This document shows positions 21,063-34,228 of a stretch of 64,000 bases of DNA, in pieces. The notes beneath the pieces are model-generated. The model ran no database searches and had not been told where the DNA came from. It saw only the letters and a list, made by a program, of their open reading frames with translations. The stretch is taken from the NCBI GenBank assembly GCA_033807775.1, contig CM066322.1, forward strand, positions 17,287,001-17,351,000, read 5' to 3'. Source of the stretch: Saussurea involucrata (Eukaryota > Streptophyta > Magnoliopsida > Asterales > Asteraceae). The stretch's first letter is position 1. Every line of letters begins with the position of its first letter. Both the position numbers and the translations under genes were made by a program.

Positions 21063-21097
<35 letters not shown>

Positions 21098-21127
21098 AAC
21101 ACAAATACACACAGAAAATATATATAC

Positions 21128-22889
21128 TGTAACAACCCAAATTTAATAAAATGAAATTTGTAACATTACAACCAAAGACGGTCCTAGAGTATACAATTTA
21201 CATCAGTTCTACTCTAGATTCGCAGCGGAAAAACATCTTCACAACTGAGATGCTACAGGAAGCCCAACGGTAAACTACAAGCCTCTAAGAAGCTATGCCT
21301 CTTCTACAGCGCCGTATCTTACCATCATCACCAGATGAAACCCCAAAGCGCCACTATCCTGAAAATGGTTTAAGTTTTTGAAAAGCGAGGGTTAGACCAT
21401 GAGGTCTAGTGAATTCCCTCATTAAAACAGTTCCACATAAACAGTAGTTTAAAACATTCAACCGTTATAACAATAAACGGAAATTCAGTTCAAATGCTCG
21501 ACTCCACATAAGGGTATTGCACAATGGTCTCAACTACCATCACCTCTCATGCGAGGTCAACACTCGGGGCATCCACAGTAGATCCCCTCGGCACTCGGTC
21601 AATGTCGTATCCGGGTGCACACGAAACGGATTCGAGGCACACGGTCTAACTCATTCATCGAAGATTCTCACCCATCCGGGTCCAACATACCACTGTGCAA
21701 CCCGACTTCACACATAGAAACAACATCACAAGAGCATGCAATCAACACTTACGTAGAAAAGAACGTATAAATAATTTGCATGCTTTCATAAACGTTTCCA
21801 TATCGTGTAATAATAAAACCTTTCAAAATGTTTAATCATGTCATCGTGCTCAAAACCATAATCAGTTATGAAAACTTTAGCAAAACATTTCATTTGCACA
21901 AAGAAGTTAAGGGAACTCACCTTAGCATTAGCACTTCGACACACGCTTCAAAACCCACGTTAGTTCAAACCGAACACCTGAATTTGACGCCATAAGAATG
22001 GTGTTAAACCATCCAATTATACCCCAAAACATCCTTAATGAACCCAAAACAACCCTTAAGTGATACCACAAACATATCCTCAAATAGTACGCGAAACGAA
22101 ACCCGAAAACGCGAAACAGTGCCCGGCGCCACTGCCCGCGCTAGCCAACTCGCGCCACAACTGGCGCGGGGATCTGGACAGTAACTGGCGCCAGTTCTGG
22201 CGCTAGCCAACTGGCGCCACAACCGGCGCCACGACTGGCGCGGAGCACCTGCACACGAATTTCAGCCGAAATCTCACCCTTTCTCAATCCCAACTCATCC
22301 TAAATCGATTTTAAGCCTCCAAAAAGAAATAATGGATGTTGTAAACCTTTCCCCACAATTACCAATCATCAAAACATCATTTAATCTATTGAAACTCATT
22401 CAAACACACCTATTGGTTCATGATTCAAACCCAAAAACTCAAAACCCATTCCTTAGCAAGAATGGAGATTATCAAGCAAAGATGATGAAATTTCTTAATG
22501 ACCTGATCAAAATCATAAGGGAATCACTCCCAAAATCACTTGTTTCCTTTTCCATTGATTAGAAATCACAATCTCATGGTTTATCAAAACTTTAAATCAC
22601 CAAACATACTTGTCACATAATGAGGAAGAAGGAAGATTAATCATACCTTGAAGATAGAGTCTCCACTCCCATTGATGCTATCTTTCTTCCTCACCTCCCA
22701 CCATGGCTAAGCTCTTCTTCTCTTCTTCCAAATTCTCAGCCGACACAATGAAGAAATAAGGGTTTCCAGCATATATATATTTTCCTGATTTCACACTCTT
22801 GAACACTTAAGTTCCAAGTTTCACACTTTGGCCCCAAATTTTTTATTTATTCTAACCTTTGCAATAAGAAGAAAATATGGAGTGTTACG
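21128..22889 (-). mobile_element. Solo LTR, Ty3/Gypsy type, 1762 bp
   Basis: On plus it starts TGTAACAACCC and ends AGTGTTACG; on its own strand it starts (C/T)GTAACACTCC and ends GGGTTGTTACA. A perfect 5-bp TSD TATAC flanks it (21123-21127, 22890-22894). The terminal base pair at 22889 has mutated from the expected A. It carries a dense array of CTGGCGCCAG-type words at 22123-22245. Length and end motifs resemble the Tekay LTR at 27470 but the body differs. Confidence 0.85.
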
Positions 22890-22920
22890 TATACACATAG
22901 TATGTATATATACACACGCA

Positions 22921-22964
<44 letters not shown>

Positions 22965-23227
22965 ACAGTAAATATATATATACACACACAATATATATAT
23001 ATATATATATATATACAGTAAATATATATACACAAAGAGTATATATATACCGACGAGTTCTTCGTGTTTCCATCACCCACGAACTCTTCCCCATTTCATC
23101 CTATGTGAACTCTTCCCTTTCTCTGTTATCTTCGTGTTATCTTTGTATATATATATATATATACCAAAGAGTGTTTGTGTTTTTTAAGTGTATATGTATA
23201 TGTATATGCGTGTTTGTGTGTTTTTAA

Positions 23228-23280
<53 letters not shown>

Positions 23281-23318
23281 CCTGTGTCTGTGTGTCTGTG
23301 TTTATATATATATATATA
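22890..23318. repeat. (AT)n / (GT)n compound microsatellite
   Basis: Alternating TATATA, ACACAC and GTGTGT tracts, interrupted by short unique pieces (for example around 23050-23145). It is the continuation of the microsatellite at 21057-21127. All ORFs here are repeat artefacts (runs of Tyr-Ile and His-Thr). Confidence 0.85.
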
Positions 23319-23439
23319 CTAGTTGTGTACCCGCGCAATGCGGCGGGTGTAAAAATCAAATTTAATGTATGCAAAAGTGTGAGAACAAAAGGAAAACAAA
23401 TTAGCGTTATGGCTATGAAATACATACTTCCTTAGGTGA

Positions 23440-24000
23440 AGAACATGTAGCGCCGTATACCTAGCATTTACCAGGTAAGCGCTTACCGGCAAGAGTTGTT
23501 ACTCGCATTTACCTTAATGATTGGCATTCTTTGCCATCAAAATGGATTATTGATAAACGTCTTTTACCCGGTTAGTGGTTACCGGAGAAAAGTCTTCTCC
23601 CTCACTTACCATATAAGATTCTTGGTTTTTTACTACTTGCAAAGCCTCTTACTTGGTAAAGATTATTGGTTCTTACCGTGTTCACCCAGGGAGCCAAATA
23701 ATACGAAAAATAAAATCATATGAAATCAGCTTTCTCGATCTTACTTTCATTCTTAAGTTGATTACTCTAAACATGAACTTTACCTTTCTCATATTCTTAT
23801 TGATGAATAACAAGGACCACAAATCTTATCCGGTAAGTGAAGTTGGTGCCTCTTTTTCGGTTACTGGTTACGGGATAAAAAATGCTTACTAATAATTTTA
23901 TTATGTTATTTTGATGACCAACAATCATACTCGACAAGGTATGTCAAGACAGTTACTCTCACCGGTAAAGGGTTACACGGTAAACGTTTGATAAGCGCCT
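23440..24000. mobile_element. MITE fragment with TTACCGGTAAG words
   Basis: Repeated (C)TTACC(A/G)GGTAAG and TTACCGG palindromes, shared with 24700-24900, 40582-42291 and 49315-49462. Terminal repeats are not intact. Confidence 0.35.
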
Positions 24001-24494
24001 AAACCACCCCTTGTTTGATAAGGGTCGAACTTGACCATATATACCCAAAATAATCTTTAGATATGATCCGAATTATACTTGCAACAAAATGTACCTCTTT
24101 TCCAAATAGTAAAGTGATAAAAGTAGTTTTGCTATAATGTTCACACGATTTATAAAACTTATAATCAAACCAAACATGCTATTTAAGTCATTATATATCT
24201 CATTTAGAGGTGGAGATTGGAGGATAAGATGTATCGACATCTAAATTGTCTCCAAGAGCAAAAAAAATTGTCTCAATGAATACTTAAAAGAATTTCAATC
24301 ATAATCATAATTAGCACTTTGTTGTTACCAAATTATTTTATAACATAAACCCATTAAAAAAGACACAACGAATGGATTATGAATGTTACAAGACATATTA
24401 TGAAGACATTCAAATTTGACACAAAGAAATTCGTGAGGTTCAAACTCTTTATCATCCTCCTTTTTTCTATATGAAAAAGGAGATACGCACTTAC

Positions 24495-24542
24495 ATCCAC
24501 AATCAATTCATCAAACTCCCATTTCTCGAAAATTTCTTCCAT
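24495..24542 (-). pseudogene. Possible captured first exon
   Basis: An ATG-initiated 16-codon stretch (MEEIFEKWEFDELIVD) ends at a strong GTAAGT donor on the Helitron's own strand. The gene of origin is not recognised. Confidence 0.25.
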
Positions 24543-24689
24543 TTATCAGATTCTTTTTTATCGTTTGCTGTCGGAAGTCAAACCCAGAGGTCCATTAACC
24601 CACATTCTCACTGTTGCAAAAGAAAATTATAAGTTGTACGACTCGGAAAAAGAAAAATACAAAACAAATTATTCTTTCTGATAGTTTAT

Positions 24690-24910
24690 TGGCTAAGGGA
24701 CAGTCTAGCCAAACGCTTACCCATTAAAGCCTTTCCCGTAATATTAAACATTCTAACTTACTTTATCAGGTATGATTGTAGTCCACCCAAACGGTCACAT
24801 ATGTAATAATTTATCCGCTAAGTGCTTACCGGGTAAGAGTCGTCACTTTCACTTACCAGGTAAGACTCATCATCCTTGTTATCGCTCTTACCGGGTAAGA
24901 AACCAACATT
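24690..24910. mobile_element. Second TTACCGGGTAAG MITE fragment
   Basis: Contains GCTTACCGGGTAAGAG, CTTACCAGGTAAGAC and CTCTTACCGGGTAAG in quick succession. Boundaries unclear. Confidence 0.35.
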
Positions 24911-25621
24911 CAAAAGCCCATGTTTATAATCACAAATTCACATTTCTTTCCAATTGTTCAGATAAATTCACTGTATTATAAAACAATTAAGAGATAACAA
25001 CATAAAGAAAGTAGTGAAAGATGAACAAATGGTAAAGTCTCACTCACATATTCATTGATGCAACCAGAGATTTCATCAACTTTGCCAATATGAGTTTTGT
25101 ACTAAAGGTAAATTGGGCATTAAAATATTCTGGAAAGCCAACATATGGGATTACAATTTTTAAGTTTTGAGTTTCTGCAAATTCGAAATGAATCTGGGCC
25201 TAAACTGATGGCAACTGTTAAACAAAGGTGCTGGACAGTTTCCAAACCAGAGAAGTCGATTTAGGAACGTTCTGTTAGTTTCAGTTTTGGTTGAGGTAAC
25301 AGGAACATCGAGATCTAATTTATTATGTTCTGTGCAACTTTCAGAGCATGTGGATTGTATAATCAAGCACTCAATCCAATTTCAGTTTATAATAATACCC
25401 ATATCACCATATGCTCTATAAATTTCTATTGTAATTCAATGTCGATATACAAGCTGTGTTGTTGTTCCCTCCACCTCACAAAGAAAGGATAATAGCAACC
25501 CCAATGTAAAAGATACAACATTATTTGGATGGTTTATTGGAAGTATCTTCAGGAAGAAGAAAATAATAGAAAGGGTAAGGCCACAAACGTGAAACCATGA
25601 CGGTAGCCACCATTAATTTTT
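24911..25621. other. Helitron interior, no recognised gene
   Basis: A minus-strand open stretch around 25366-25160 has moderate coding character (LLWFGNCPAPLFNSC, FRPRFISNLQKL) but no family I recognise. Confidence 0.3.
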
Positions 25622-25772
25622 CCGCTGAGAAGTGCCAAGTTTGGTGAGAAGCATGAGACGTGGTTATCAACTGGATGAGAAATGGACAAACATTAGGATG
25701 AGATGTACCGATTGATTAAAAGTGATCAACAGTTTAAAAGTACTCTTCACACTTCTCACCAAAACATATATA
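25622..25772. mobile_element. 'GAGAAGTTGA' family MITE
   Basis: Left CGCTGAGAAGTGCCAAGTTTG; right, complemented, TTTTGGTGAGAAGTGTGAAG, next to a (TA)n tract. Internal GGTTATCAAC and GATGAGATG blocks match the other family members. Confidence 0.5.
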
Positions 25773-26128
25773 TATATATATATGGATATATTACCCCTTG
25801 GCCATCACAGTTTCTTATCACAAACTCCTTCAAGATAGGGTAGCTCTTAGGGTTGATTAAGATAATGGAATGTCTTAGGGTCTCTCATCAAGGATATATT
25901 GGATATTGTGCAATATATGTTTCTGTAAGTGAACTTTTTTATTTACATGATCTCATGTTAATTTTTGTTTTTGACTTGGTGATCCAATCTTGCTTTTCTT
26001 TTCAGATAATAAGCTATTAAGACACAGAGAGCTTAAAAAGCAAATTTAAGCACAAACCATCTTGAAGAACTTTGTGAAGGAACTTTTCTGCATGACATTT
26101 TGACACCTTTTCAAGCGGTCAGGGTTGC

Positions 26129-26130
<2 letters not shown>

Positions 26131-26175
<45 letters not shown>
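26131..26175 (+). repeat. (TAA)n microsatellite
   Basis: About 15 perfect copies of AAT/TAA. Confidence 0.95.
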
Positions 26176-26176
<1 letters not shown>

Positions 26177-27421
26177 TACTGCATGTTTCTTATCTAATTC
26201 ACGCAAAAATCTTTAAGTAGCTTATCTGGGATACCGCTATATATTATTTACCTTGTTAGTTATTGTTTTTCAGCAATCATCTCTGAACGGATCAGTTTCA
26301 ACATTCTCAACATGGCAGGCACTCTTGGATCAAGAAATTCAACAATAATGTCCCTTCAAGTGGGTTCAACAACCAATCAGAAATCTTTCTAGTAGACGGT
26401 TTACTTCAAATATTCCCGTTGCTCTTTCACATGTATTTTATATGTCCATTCACAATGTTCAAACAAATGATTTCCAAAAGAAGAAAGCATGTAAATGTTT
26501 GAAGACATATCAAGAGGAAAACTGCAAACATGCAACTGATTCACACATCATGATAATAGTCACTTACATGTTCTTCTTAAATCTTAAATCTTAAATCTTA
26601 AATGATATTTTAACTTTAAGTGTGTAATCATATCTCCACTTCTTCACTAACATGAACTTCAAAACATTAGAAACAGAACCTTCATAAGTAAACCCAAAAT
26701 AAGGACAAAAAAACAGCACTGCCTTTATTTTGATGTTAAAGGGTTGAATACACAAAAACCACTATTATTAGCAACCCAAATAAACAAAAACTACGATTAT
26801 CACCAGCAAAAGCAAATCCAAACTCACAAAAACAACGATTGGTCATTATTTTTTAAAAACCCTAAACATACTAACAACCCTTAAAACAGATGAACAGATT
26901 CAAAACAAAGCAAGACTTGACAAATTGAGATGTATAATACCTTCGACCAGCAGCAGTAGACGTCGACCAACAGCAGCGAATGGTGACCGGCGACCAGCAG
27001 TACTCCGACAACAGAGGTTTCGTGGTAGTGACAGAGTCGTTGTTGTCCGTTGGAGTTGTGATTCACTCTTGATTTATATGTGAAGATTTGTTCCATTTAT
27101 GCGTGCACCGAAGGTAACGTGACCAATCGTTGAAGGTACGGTGAATAGTGAATAGGTAGAAGGTATGGTGAATAGGTAAAAGAAGGACTATATGGAAGAA
27201 GGGGGTATGGTTGTCCTGGGTAGAAGATAAAGGGTATGGGATTAGATGTACGGTGGTATGGCTGATTTCTTCATTGTGTAGGAAGTAAAAGTAATTCAAG
27301 TTGTACATCATGCTTAGATATGTGTAATTAAAAGATTCTTCAATTTCATGCTTTAAAGTCTTGTACAATATGCTTAAGGAGTTGTCTTTAAGACATTTTG
27401 CTTAAATGCTTATATATGTAG

Positions 27422-27427
<6 letters not shown>
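26176..27427. other. Helitron interior, no recognised gene
   Basis: Only short, unrecognised ORFs on either strand. Confidence 0.35.

Positions 27428-27469
<42 letters not shown>
27420..27469. repeat. (TA)n(GT)n microsatellite, left half
   Basis: It is interrupted by the LTR retrotransposon. The (GT)n continues at 35977-36020, and GTGTG forms the 5-bp TSD. Confidence 0.9.
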
Positions 27470-27472
<3 letters not shown>

Positions 27473-29217
27473 AACACCCCGATTTTTCGTTATGAGTAGT
27501 TATGTATTTTAATTTGCATATTCGAGTATTTATTGATATAGTATGACTCGTGCCTCGTTAGAATCTATTCAAGGGCTGAAAAGAGGATCAAATGAGGCTT
27601 GGTGCCCTTTGGGCGAGAGTGACCGGCGATAGTGCCGTGTCACTATCGCGGGTGTCACAATCGCCGCATGTGTACCGCAAGTGTGAGTATTTTCAAGTTA
27701 AAGGACCCCGGCGAGAATGCCCGGCGATAGTGACAATGTCACTATCGCTATGTCACAATCGCTTAAGGTGTACCGAGAGTTTGGGGGCTTTGAGCGATAG
27801 TGACCGGCGATAGTGACAGTGTCACTATCGCCCTGTCACAATCGCACCGACTGTTTTAGGTATAAAAATGAGAGTTTCGGATTTTTAGCTCATTTTGGAG
27901 TTAGCTGAGATATTTGGCAGACGGTTTTCTTCCTCTCAAGGTAGGGTTTCGTTGTTCTTCCTTCTTCCCATAAATAATTGATTGATAAGGGTATTAATGG
28001 CTATTATTGTTGGGTCCTAGGTGTTCAATCTCAACTTCTTGAGTTGTTAGCTAAAAGTGGTCAAGAGCAAGGGTTCTCAATTCTAGGGTTCTCATAATTG
28101 AGCTTAAAGGTGAGTAATTTTGATTCAAAAGTATACTTGTTACATAATTTGTTCTATCAATTTACTTATTGCTAACCAACTTGTCTTGAAGTATACTTTG
28201 AAACAATAAGCTCTTATTTCTCTAAAGAGGAAGTTTAAGGGGCTTAATGGTAAGATAAAGGTGATGTAGTATTTTATTCTACTTGTAATTACATCTTTTA
28301 TGATGGTGATCATTGGAAATTGGTTAAACCTACATGTTGAGGTTTGGAGCTTAATGGGTTAAGCTACGTCTTAATGAAGATATTAAGACTATAATGGAAG
28401 TGACTTAATATGCTAGTTTAGTATGTGTTGCCATGTTAAACGATAAACTCATGATATCACTTATATGTATGTGGATATTTGGAGAATTTCTTGTATGTAG
28501 AAATCATGTGCTTAATGAGATAGTTGGACTGTCTTTTATGAAATTAAGCTTTGGATATATGAACTGCTTGGAGTAGTTGATTGTTGGTATTCACAAATTG
28601 GAGGAGTCTCTAAGTAGACATTAGGAAGATATAATCTTGGGCACTTACCTTGGAGGTTTGTGTATCGATCCACGCTTTCGGGATTTATACCATATAGGTA
28701 GTCCCGATGTGCCGGGCCTTGAGGCGTTACCTTGGAGGTAGACGCCAAGGTGTATCTTCAAAGACGATGTAACTTGAGTTGATGTTTGGGGTCTTCCCAT
28801 AGAGTCTGATTTGTGAATGACCAAGTTAGTATTTCTTATATGACATACTTGCATGTTTTACTATATGTTTGACTCACTAGGCATTCCACGCCTAACACTT
28901 GTTGTTTGTTTAATGTGTGTCACAGGTTCTAGTGGTGCCATTCCTAGGAAGGCATAGATGGGGACTTGTGAGCGTGGGGAATACTTTTGAGATGCCAAAG
29001 TTAGAAGAGCAAAGTTGGTCTAAATATGACACCTTTTGTAATCTTATTTCTATATTAGAGATTAGATTAGTCGGTTGTCATTTAGTTGTAAATATTACAC
29101 TTTGTTTGTTAAAACAGCCATATGTAATTTCCCCTTTTGAGCTCGTGCTATGGCATTGTTTATATCACTCTTCCGTTTTATGGAAGTTTTTGTTGACCCT
29201 GTTTTTGGGGTGTCACA
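27470..29217 (+). repeat. 5' LTR
   Basis: TGTAACACCCCG ... GGGGTGTCACA. 27605-27845 holds three successive inverted-repeat blocks built from GCGATAGTGAC / GTCACTATCGC, each followed by TGTCACAATCGC. A TATA box (GGTATAAAAATG, about 27860) comes about 15 bp after the last block, so the blocks sit in the promoter-proximal U3. Confidence 0.95.
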
Positions 29218-29220
29218 AGT

Positions 29221-29232
29221 TGGTATCAGAGC
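29221..29232 (+). promoter_or_regulatory. Primer-binding site (initiator tRNA-Met)
   Basis: TGGTATCAGAGC three bases after the 5' LTR, complementary to the 3' end of plant initiator methionine tRNA. Confidence 0.9.
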
Positions 29233-29552
29233 TCTAGTTTAAGTGAACTAGGCATTTATTGTAGTATGTCTAGACTTAAGCTGAGATAAGTGTCATTGAA
29301 ACCTCTACAAGGGGTAGATATACTAGGATGGGAGAGTGTTAGGAATTGTGGAAATTCATTTGTTGAGAGTTATGACAATAGTAATGAGAATGCTTGTGTA
29401 TAACATGTTCATAATTTCACTTAACTAACGTTATTATGAAGGTGCTGTTACGTGAGTATGCTTAACTACTATTATTATAGCGATTAATGAAGGTATGAGT
29501 ACGCAACTATAGTCTATTCCTTACCATTATTCTCGCATGTTTGACAGACTAG

Positions 29553-31001
29553 ATGGTGAACACGCGTGGTCAACTTCAAACAGCGTTGGACGGTCACGTC
29601 GCAACCGAATCCACGGCCGACCAATTGGCTAATCAAGCAGCGGCCGGACGTCCTCCGAGGCCAACTATCTTAGGTGGAGGACCAGAACAAATACCAAGAA
29701 CCCACATCGGGACCTCCAATCCTGTGTTAGAGGATAATACCCTCAAAAACCGACTGAAAGATAGCGTGCTTCAAGCTATGACTTCTGCTATGGCTCAACA
29801 ACAAGAAATGTTTATGAAGTTGTTGGAGGACCGAGACCACAGTCATCGACGTATTGAGACAGTGGCGGATAATGCAGGAAACGGGTCAGGAGGTCTTGGA
29901 AATGAGTCAATTGCGCTAGAGCAAGCGAACGTGCGTGATAGGAGGAGAGAAAGGGGGTGTTCGTATAAGAATTTCCTTGGTTGCAAACCACCAGAATTCG
30001 CAGGGGCTACCGATCCATTTAAATGTATGTATTGGATCCGTGAGATGGAAATGGCGTTCGAGGCTAGTGAATGCGAAGACTCCCGAAGAGTTAAGTTTGC
30101 TTCTCACCTTCTCAAGGGTGAGGCCCTTACTTGGTGGAATCTCACCCGTTCGTCTCTTACGCCCGAAGTGTTGGCTAAACTCACGTGGCCGACGTTCAAG
30201 AAAAAGATTCTCGACAAGTATTGTAGTGAGAGGGCTCTAGACAAGATTGAAGAGGAATTCCGGGGGTTGAAGAAAGGGAATATGACCATGGTCGACTACT
30301 CAAAGGCGTTTCTTGAAAAGTTAAGTTTGGTGGAGCATCTGGCTCCCGATGAGAAAATGAAGATAAAGGCGTACCAACGGGGATTGCCAGCCGAGATGAA
30401 GACGGCAGTAAGGAACGCTAAGGTGACGACTGTACAGGAAGCAATTGAAGAATCATGGATGGTGGAAGACGATTTGACTCAAGGAAAATTGGAAAGTGGG
30501 CATTCAAGTGAGAAAAGAAAGTGGGAAGGACCGTCCGGGTCCTTTCGACAACCAAAGCAGTTTACCAGAAATCGAAGTGGGGATAACCGCCGAGACGCAA
30601 GATGGTGTAACCGATGCAGGAACCACCATATTGGCCCGTGTAATACTCAATCGCACTTGAACTCGCAAGGGTGTTACAAGTGTGGAAAGAGCGGACATTA
30701 TGGTCGGGATTGTCCCACGAAGGGACTAACTTGCTTCGAATGTCGTGAAACGGGTCATGTGAAGAGGGATTGCCCGAAGTTAAAGTCAAGTGGAAGTGGG
30801 GGATCTAAGGCAGAGCCACCGAAGGTAAAGGGAAGATCTTTCCAGATGACGACCGAAGAAGCAAAGACTTCAACAGACGTAGTGTCGGGTACGTTTCTTC
30901 TAAACTCCGTACCTACGCGGGTATTATTTGATTCGGGTGCAAGTTTTTCTTTTGTGTCGAGGTCATTTTGTCAAAAGTTGTCAATGCCACTAAATGTTTA
31001 A
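29553..31001 (+). pseudogene. gag and start of protease (frame ends early)
   Basis: A 482-codon frame. It encodes a capsid-type region (WNLTRSSLTPEVLAKLTWPTFK), then two CCHC zinc knuckles, CYKCGKSGHYGRDC (about 30675) and CFECRETGHVKRDC (about 30732), then an aspartic protease with FDSGASFSFVS (about 30928). The frame shifts at about 30999, inside the protease, apparently by loss of one T in a short T run, and stops at 31001. Gag packages the RNA into virus-like particles and the protease cleaves the polyprotein. Confidence 0.85.
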
Positions 31002-34000
31002 ACGAAGCCTTAGTGGTAGAAATGGCCGGTGGTAATCAAGTTTCAGTTTGTGATATTTTGCGGGGTTGCACATTAGAAATCGAAGGGGTGAAATTCTTAA
31101 TCGACTTAATGCCAATAGTAATAGGAGGTTTTGACGTGGTGGTCGGAATGGATTGGCTATCCGAAAACCAAGCCGAGATCTTATGCGCAAAGAAAATGAT
31201 TCGTATACCATCTCGGGACGGGAATCACGTAATTATTTATGGGGAGCGAAGGGGGATATATCATTTATTTCAATGATGAAGGCCCGGAAATGCTTGGTCA
31301 AAGGGTGTGCATCCTTCATTGCATACGTCATCGATGCCAAGCTGGAGAAAAAGAAAGTAGAAGATGTAAAAGTGGTACGTGAGTTTCCCGACGTGTTTCC
31401 GGAAGACTTACCGGGTTTACCACCGGACCGCCAAGTGGAATTCAAGATAGACTTGGTACCCGGGGCGGCTCCAATAGCTAGAGCTCCCTATCGTTTGGCT
31501 CCGTCCGAGTTGCAAGAAATAATGACGCAGCTTCAAGAACTCTCAGAGAAGGGGTTCGTAAGGCCAAGTTCGTCTCCTTGGGGAGCGCCGGTTCTCTTTG
31601 TAAAGAAGAAAGATGGCACGATGCGCATGTGTATAGATTACCGAGAGTTGAATAAGGTAACTGTGAAGAACAAATACCCACTTCCAAGAATCGATGATTT
31701 GTTTGACCAACTTCACGGGGCGGGATGTTTCTCGAAGATCGACTTACGTTCGGGCTATCATCAAGTGAAAGTTAAGGATAGCGACGTTCCAAAGACAACA
31801 TTCCGAACACGCTATGGCCACTATGAATTCCTAGTAATGCCGTTTGGATTGACGAACGCACCAACGGTATTCATGGATTTGATGAATCGGGTGTGCTGAC
31901 CTTTCCTTGACAAGACAGTAATTGTTTTCATAGATGATATTTTGGTGTACTCCAAGAATGAAGTAGAACACGAGCTGCAGCTACGAGAAGTGTTGGAAGT
32001 ATTGAGGAAAGAGAAGCTTTACGCAAAGTTTTCTAAATGCAACTTTTGGTTGAAGGAGGTTCAGTTTTTGGGTCATGTGATTACTCAGAATGGAGTGAAA
32101 GTGGATCCGTCCAAAATTAAAGCAATGATGAACTGGGAATCGCCCAAGAGTCCGGGAGAAATCCGAAGCTTCTTGGGATTGGCGGGGTACTATCGGAGGT
32201 TCATTCAAGATTTTTCCAAGATTGCTTCTTCATTGACGGCGTTGACGCGAAAGAATGTGAACTTTGTCTGGACCGATGTTCAAGAGAAGGCATTCCGTAC
32301 GCTCCAAAAGAAATTGTGTGAAGCACCAATCCTATCCTTACCCGAAGGATCGGAAGATTTTGTAGTCTATAGCGACGCATCCAAGTTGGGTTTTGGATGT
32401 GTGTTAATGCAACGGGGAAAGGTGATCGCTTATGCCTCGAGACAACTTAAGGTGCATGAAAAGAACTACCCTACACACGATTTAGAATTGGTTGCTGTAG
32501 TTTTTGCCTTGAAGTTGTGGCGTCATTATTTATACGGCACGAAATGTACGTTGTACACGGATCACAAGAGTTTGAAACATGTTTTTGATCAAAAGGAGCT
32601 GAACATGAGGCAACGAAGATGGTTGGAGCTGCTCAAGGATTACGACTGTGAACTGCTTTACCATCCGGGTAAAGCTAATGTGGTCGCTGACGCCTTAAGC
32701 CGAAAAGGGTATAACGAAAGTTTACGCGCCAACCTCTCGAGAATAGACATAGTGTCAAGCCTAGTGGATCAGATTAGAGTAGCACAATCCGAGGCACTGA
32801 AGGAAGAAAACCTGAAGGATGAAGTAATGGTGAAACAACAACAGAAATTAACAGAAGATAGTCGTGGAGTTAAGTTGTTCAATGGGCGAGTGTGGGTGCC
32901 GAAGATCGGTGGGAATCGGGAATTACTCATGGATGAAGTTCATAAATCCAAATACTCCATTCATCCCGGAAGTACCAAAATGTATCGAGATTTGAAACTG
33001 CATTATTGGTGGCCGGTCATGAAGCTAGATGTGGCGTGGTATGTGGGGCAGTGCACGACTTGTTCTCAAGTAAAGGCTCAACACCAATTACCCTATGGTG
33101 AGTTGAAACCTTTAGAAATTCCCGAGTGGAAATGGGAGAAAATCACAATGGATTTTGTGACTAAATTGCCAAGGACTATGAAGGGCCACGACACCATTTG
33201 GGTGATAGTGGACCGATTGACGAAGAGCGCACATTTCTTAGCTATGCGGGAAACTTTACCAATGGACAAGTTGGCAAAACTTTACATTGATGAGGTGGTT
33301 TCGCGACATGGAGTGCCCGTGTCTATAGTTTCTGATCGGGATAGTCGATTCACATCAAGATTTTGGCAAGCGTTACAAGAAGAACTTGGTACGAGAGTAA
33401 ATTTGAGCACAGCTTACCACCCACAAACAGACGGTCAAAGCGAGAGGACCATTCAGACTTTGGAGGATATGTTGAGGGCATGCGTAATCGATTTTGGGGG
33501 CAACTGGGATGCTCACCTACCGTTAGTAGAGTTCGCTTACAATAATAGTTATCATTCGAGCTTGAAGGCGGCACCTTTCGAAGCCTTGTATGGGAGAAAG
33601 TGTAGGACTCCTGCGTGTTGGCTAGAGGCGGGAGAAAAGCAATTTGCCGGGCCAGAGATTGTACAAGAAACGGCGGAAAAGGTTAAAATCATTAGAGAAC
33701 GGTTGAAAGCAGCCCAAGATCGACAAAAGAGCTACGCTGACAAGAGGCGAAAACCGATTGAATTCCAAGTAGGGGAAAGAGTGATGTTGAAAGTATCCCC
33801 TTGGAAAGGATTAATTCGCTTTGGAAAGCGCGGGATGTTAAGTCCCCGTTTCCTTGGACCATTCACTATTCTAGAACGTGTGGGTTCACAAGCCTACAAA
33901 TTAGATCTACCTCCGGAAATGAATGGAATCCATCCAACGTTCCATGTGTGCTACCTACGAAAATGCTTAGCGGAAGGAGAAAGTGTGATACCTCTGTCAG

Positions 34001-34191
34001 AAATCCGGGTGGACGACAACCGGTGCATCGAGGAACCCGAAGCTATTTTAGATAGAGTGGTTACGAAACTCTGACATAAAGAAGTAGCCAAGGTTAAGGT
34101 GCAGTGGAGGCACCATCGTGGTGCCAACGTGACTTGGGAACCGGAAGAGGACATAAGACGTAGATATCCGCACTTATTCATACAATCTTAA
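31002..34191 (+). pseudogene. Protease remainder, RT, RNase H, integrase (several lesions)
   Basis: Three frame segments continue the polyprotein. 31002-31250: rest of the protease (VVVGMDWL). A second frameshift falls in the G run at 31251-31255. Next is reverse transcriptase (IDYRELNK, FSKIDLRSGYHQ, FGLTNAP), with an in-frame TGA at 31897-31899 just before the catalytic FIDD motif. After it come RT thumb, RNase H (VVYSDASKLGFG, YTDHKSL) and integrase with its HHCC zinc region (about 32940-33065) and DDE core (MDFVTKLP, SDRDSRFTSRFW, the glutamate in SERTIQ). Another TGA at 34072-34074 precedes a chromodomain-like tail ending about 34191. Both TGA codons lie where CGA is expected from the family, consistent with C-to-T change at CpG. 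Confidence 0.88.
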
Positions 34192-34217
34192 ATTTCGAGG
34201 ACGAAATTTTGTTCAAG

Positions 34218-34228
34218 TTGGGGAGGAT
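34218..34228 (+). promoter_or_regulatory. Polypurine tract
   Basis: Purine-rich TTGGGGAGGAT immediately before the 3' LTR; the usual plus-strand primer site. Confidence 0.8.

Larger units (their letters stand above)
23319..27427 (-). mobile_element. Helitron on minus strand
   Basis: The 3' end is clear: plus-strand A then CTAG (23319-23322), followed by a hairpin (complement CCCGCCGCATTGCGCGGG). The 5' end is inferred near 27427, where the minus strand reads TATACTACATATATAAGC, the usual start after TC, blurred into microsatellite. No Rep/helicase is encoded, so it is non-autonomous. Interior ORFs are short; one (24542-24495, minus) ends in a perfect splice donor and may be a captured exon. 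Confidence 0.5.

Noticed and set aside
22821..23435. Several Tyr/Ile/His/Thr-rich ORFs
   Set aside because: Microsatellite artefacts from (AT)n and (GT)n.
23440..24910. Short palindromic repeats as a CRISPR-like array
   Set aside because: Spacing is irregular, repeats are degenerate MITE words, and the context is a plant nuclear genome.
28536..28854. Minus-strand ORFs in the LTR (and copies at 35295-35613)
   Set aside because: Duplicated because the LTR is duplicated; no coding signal.
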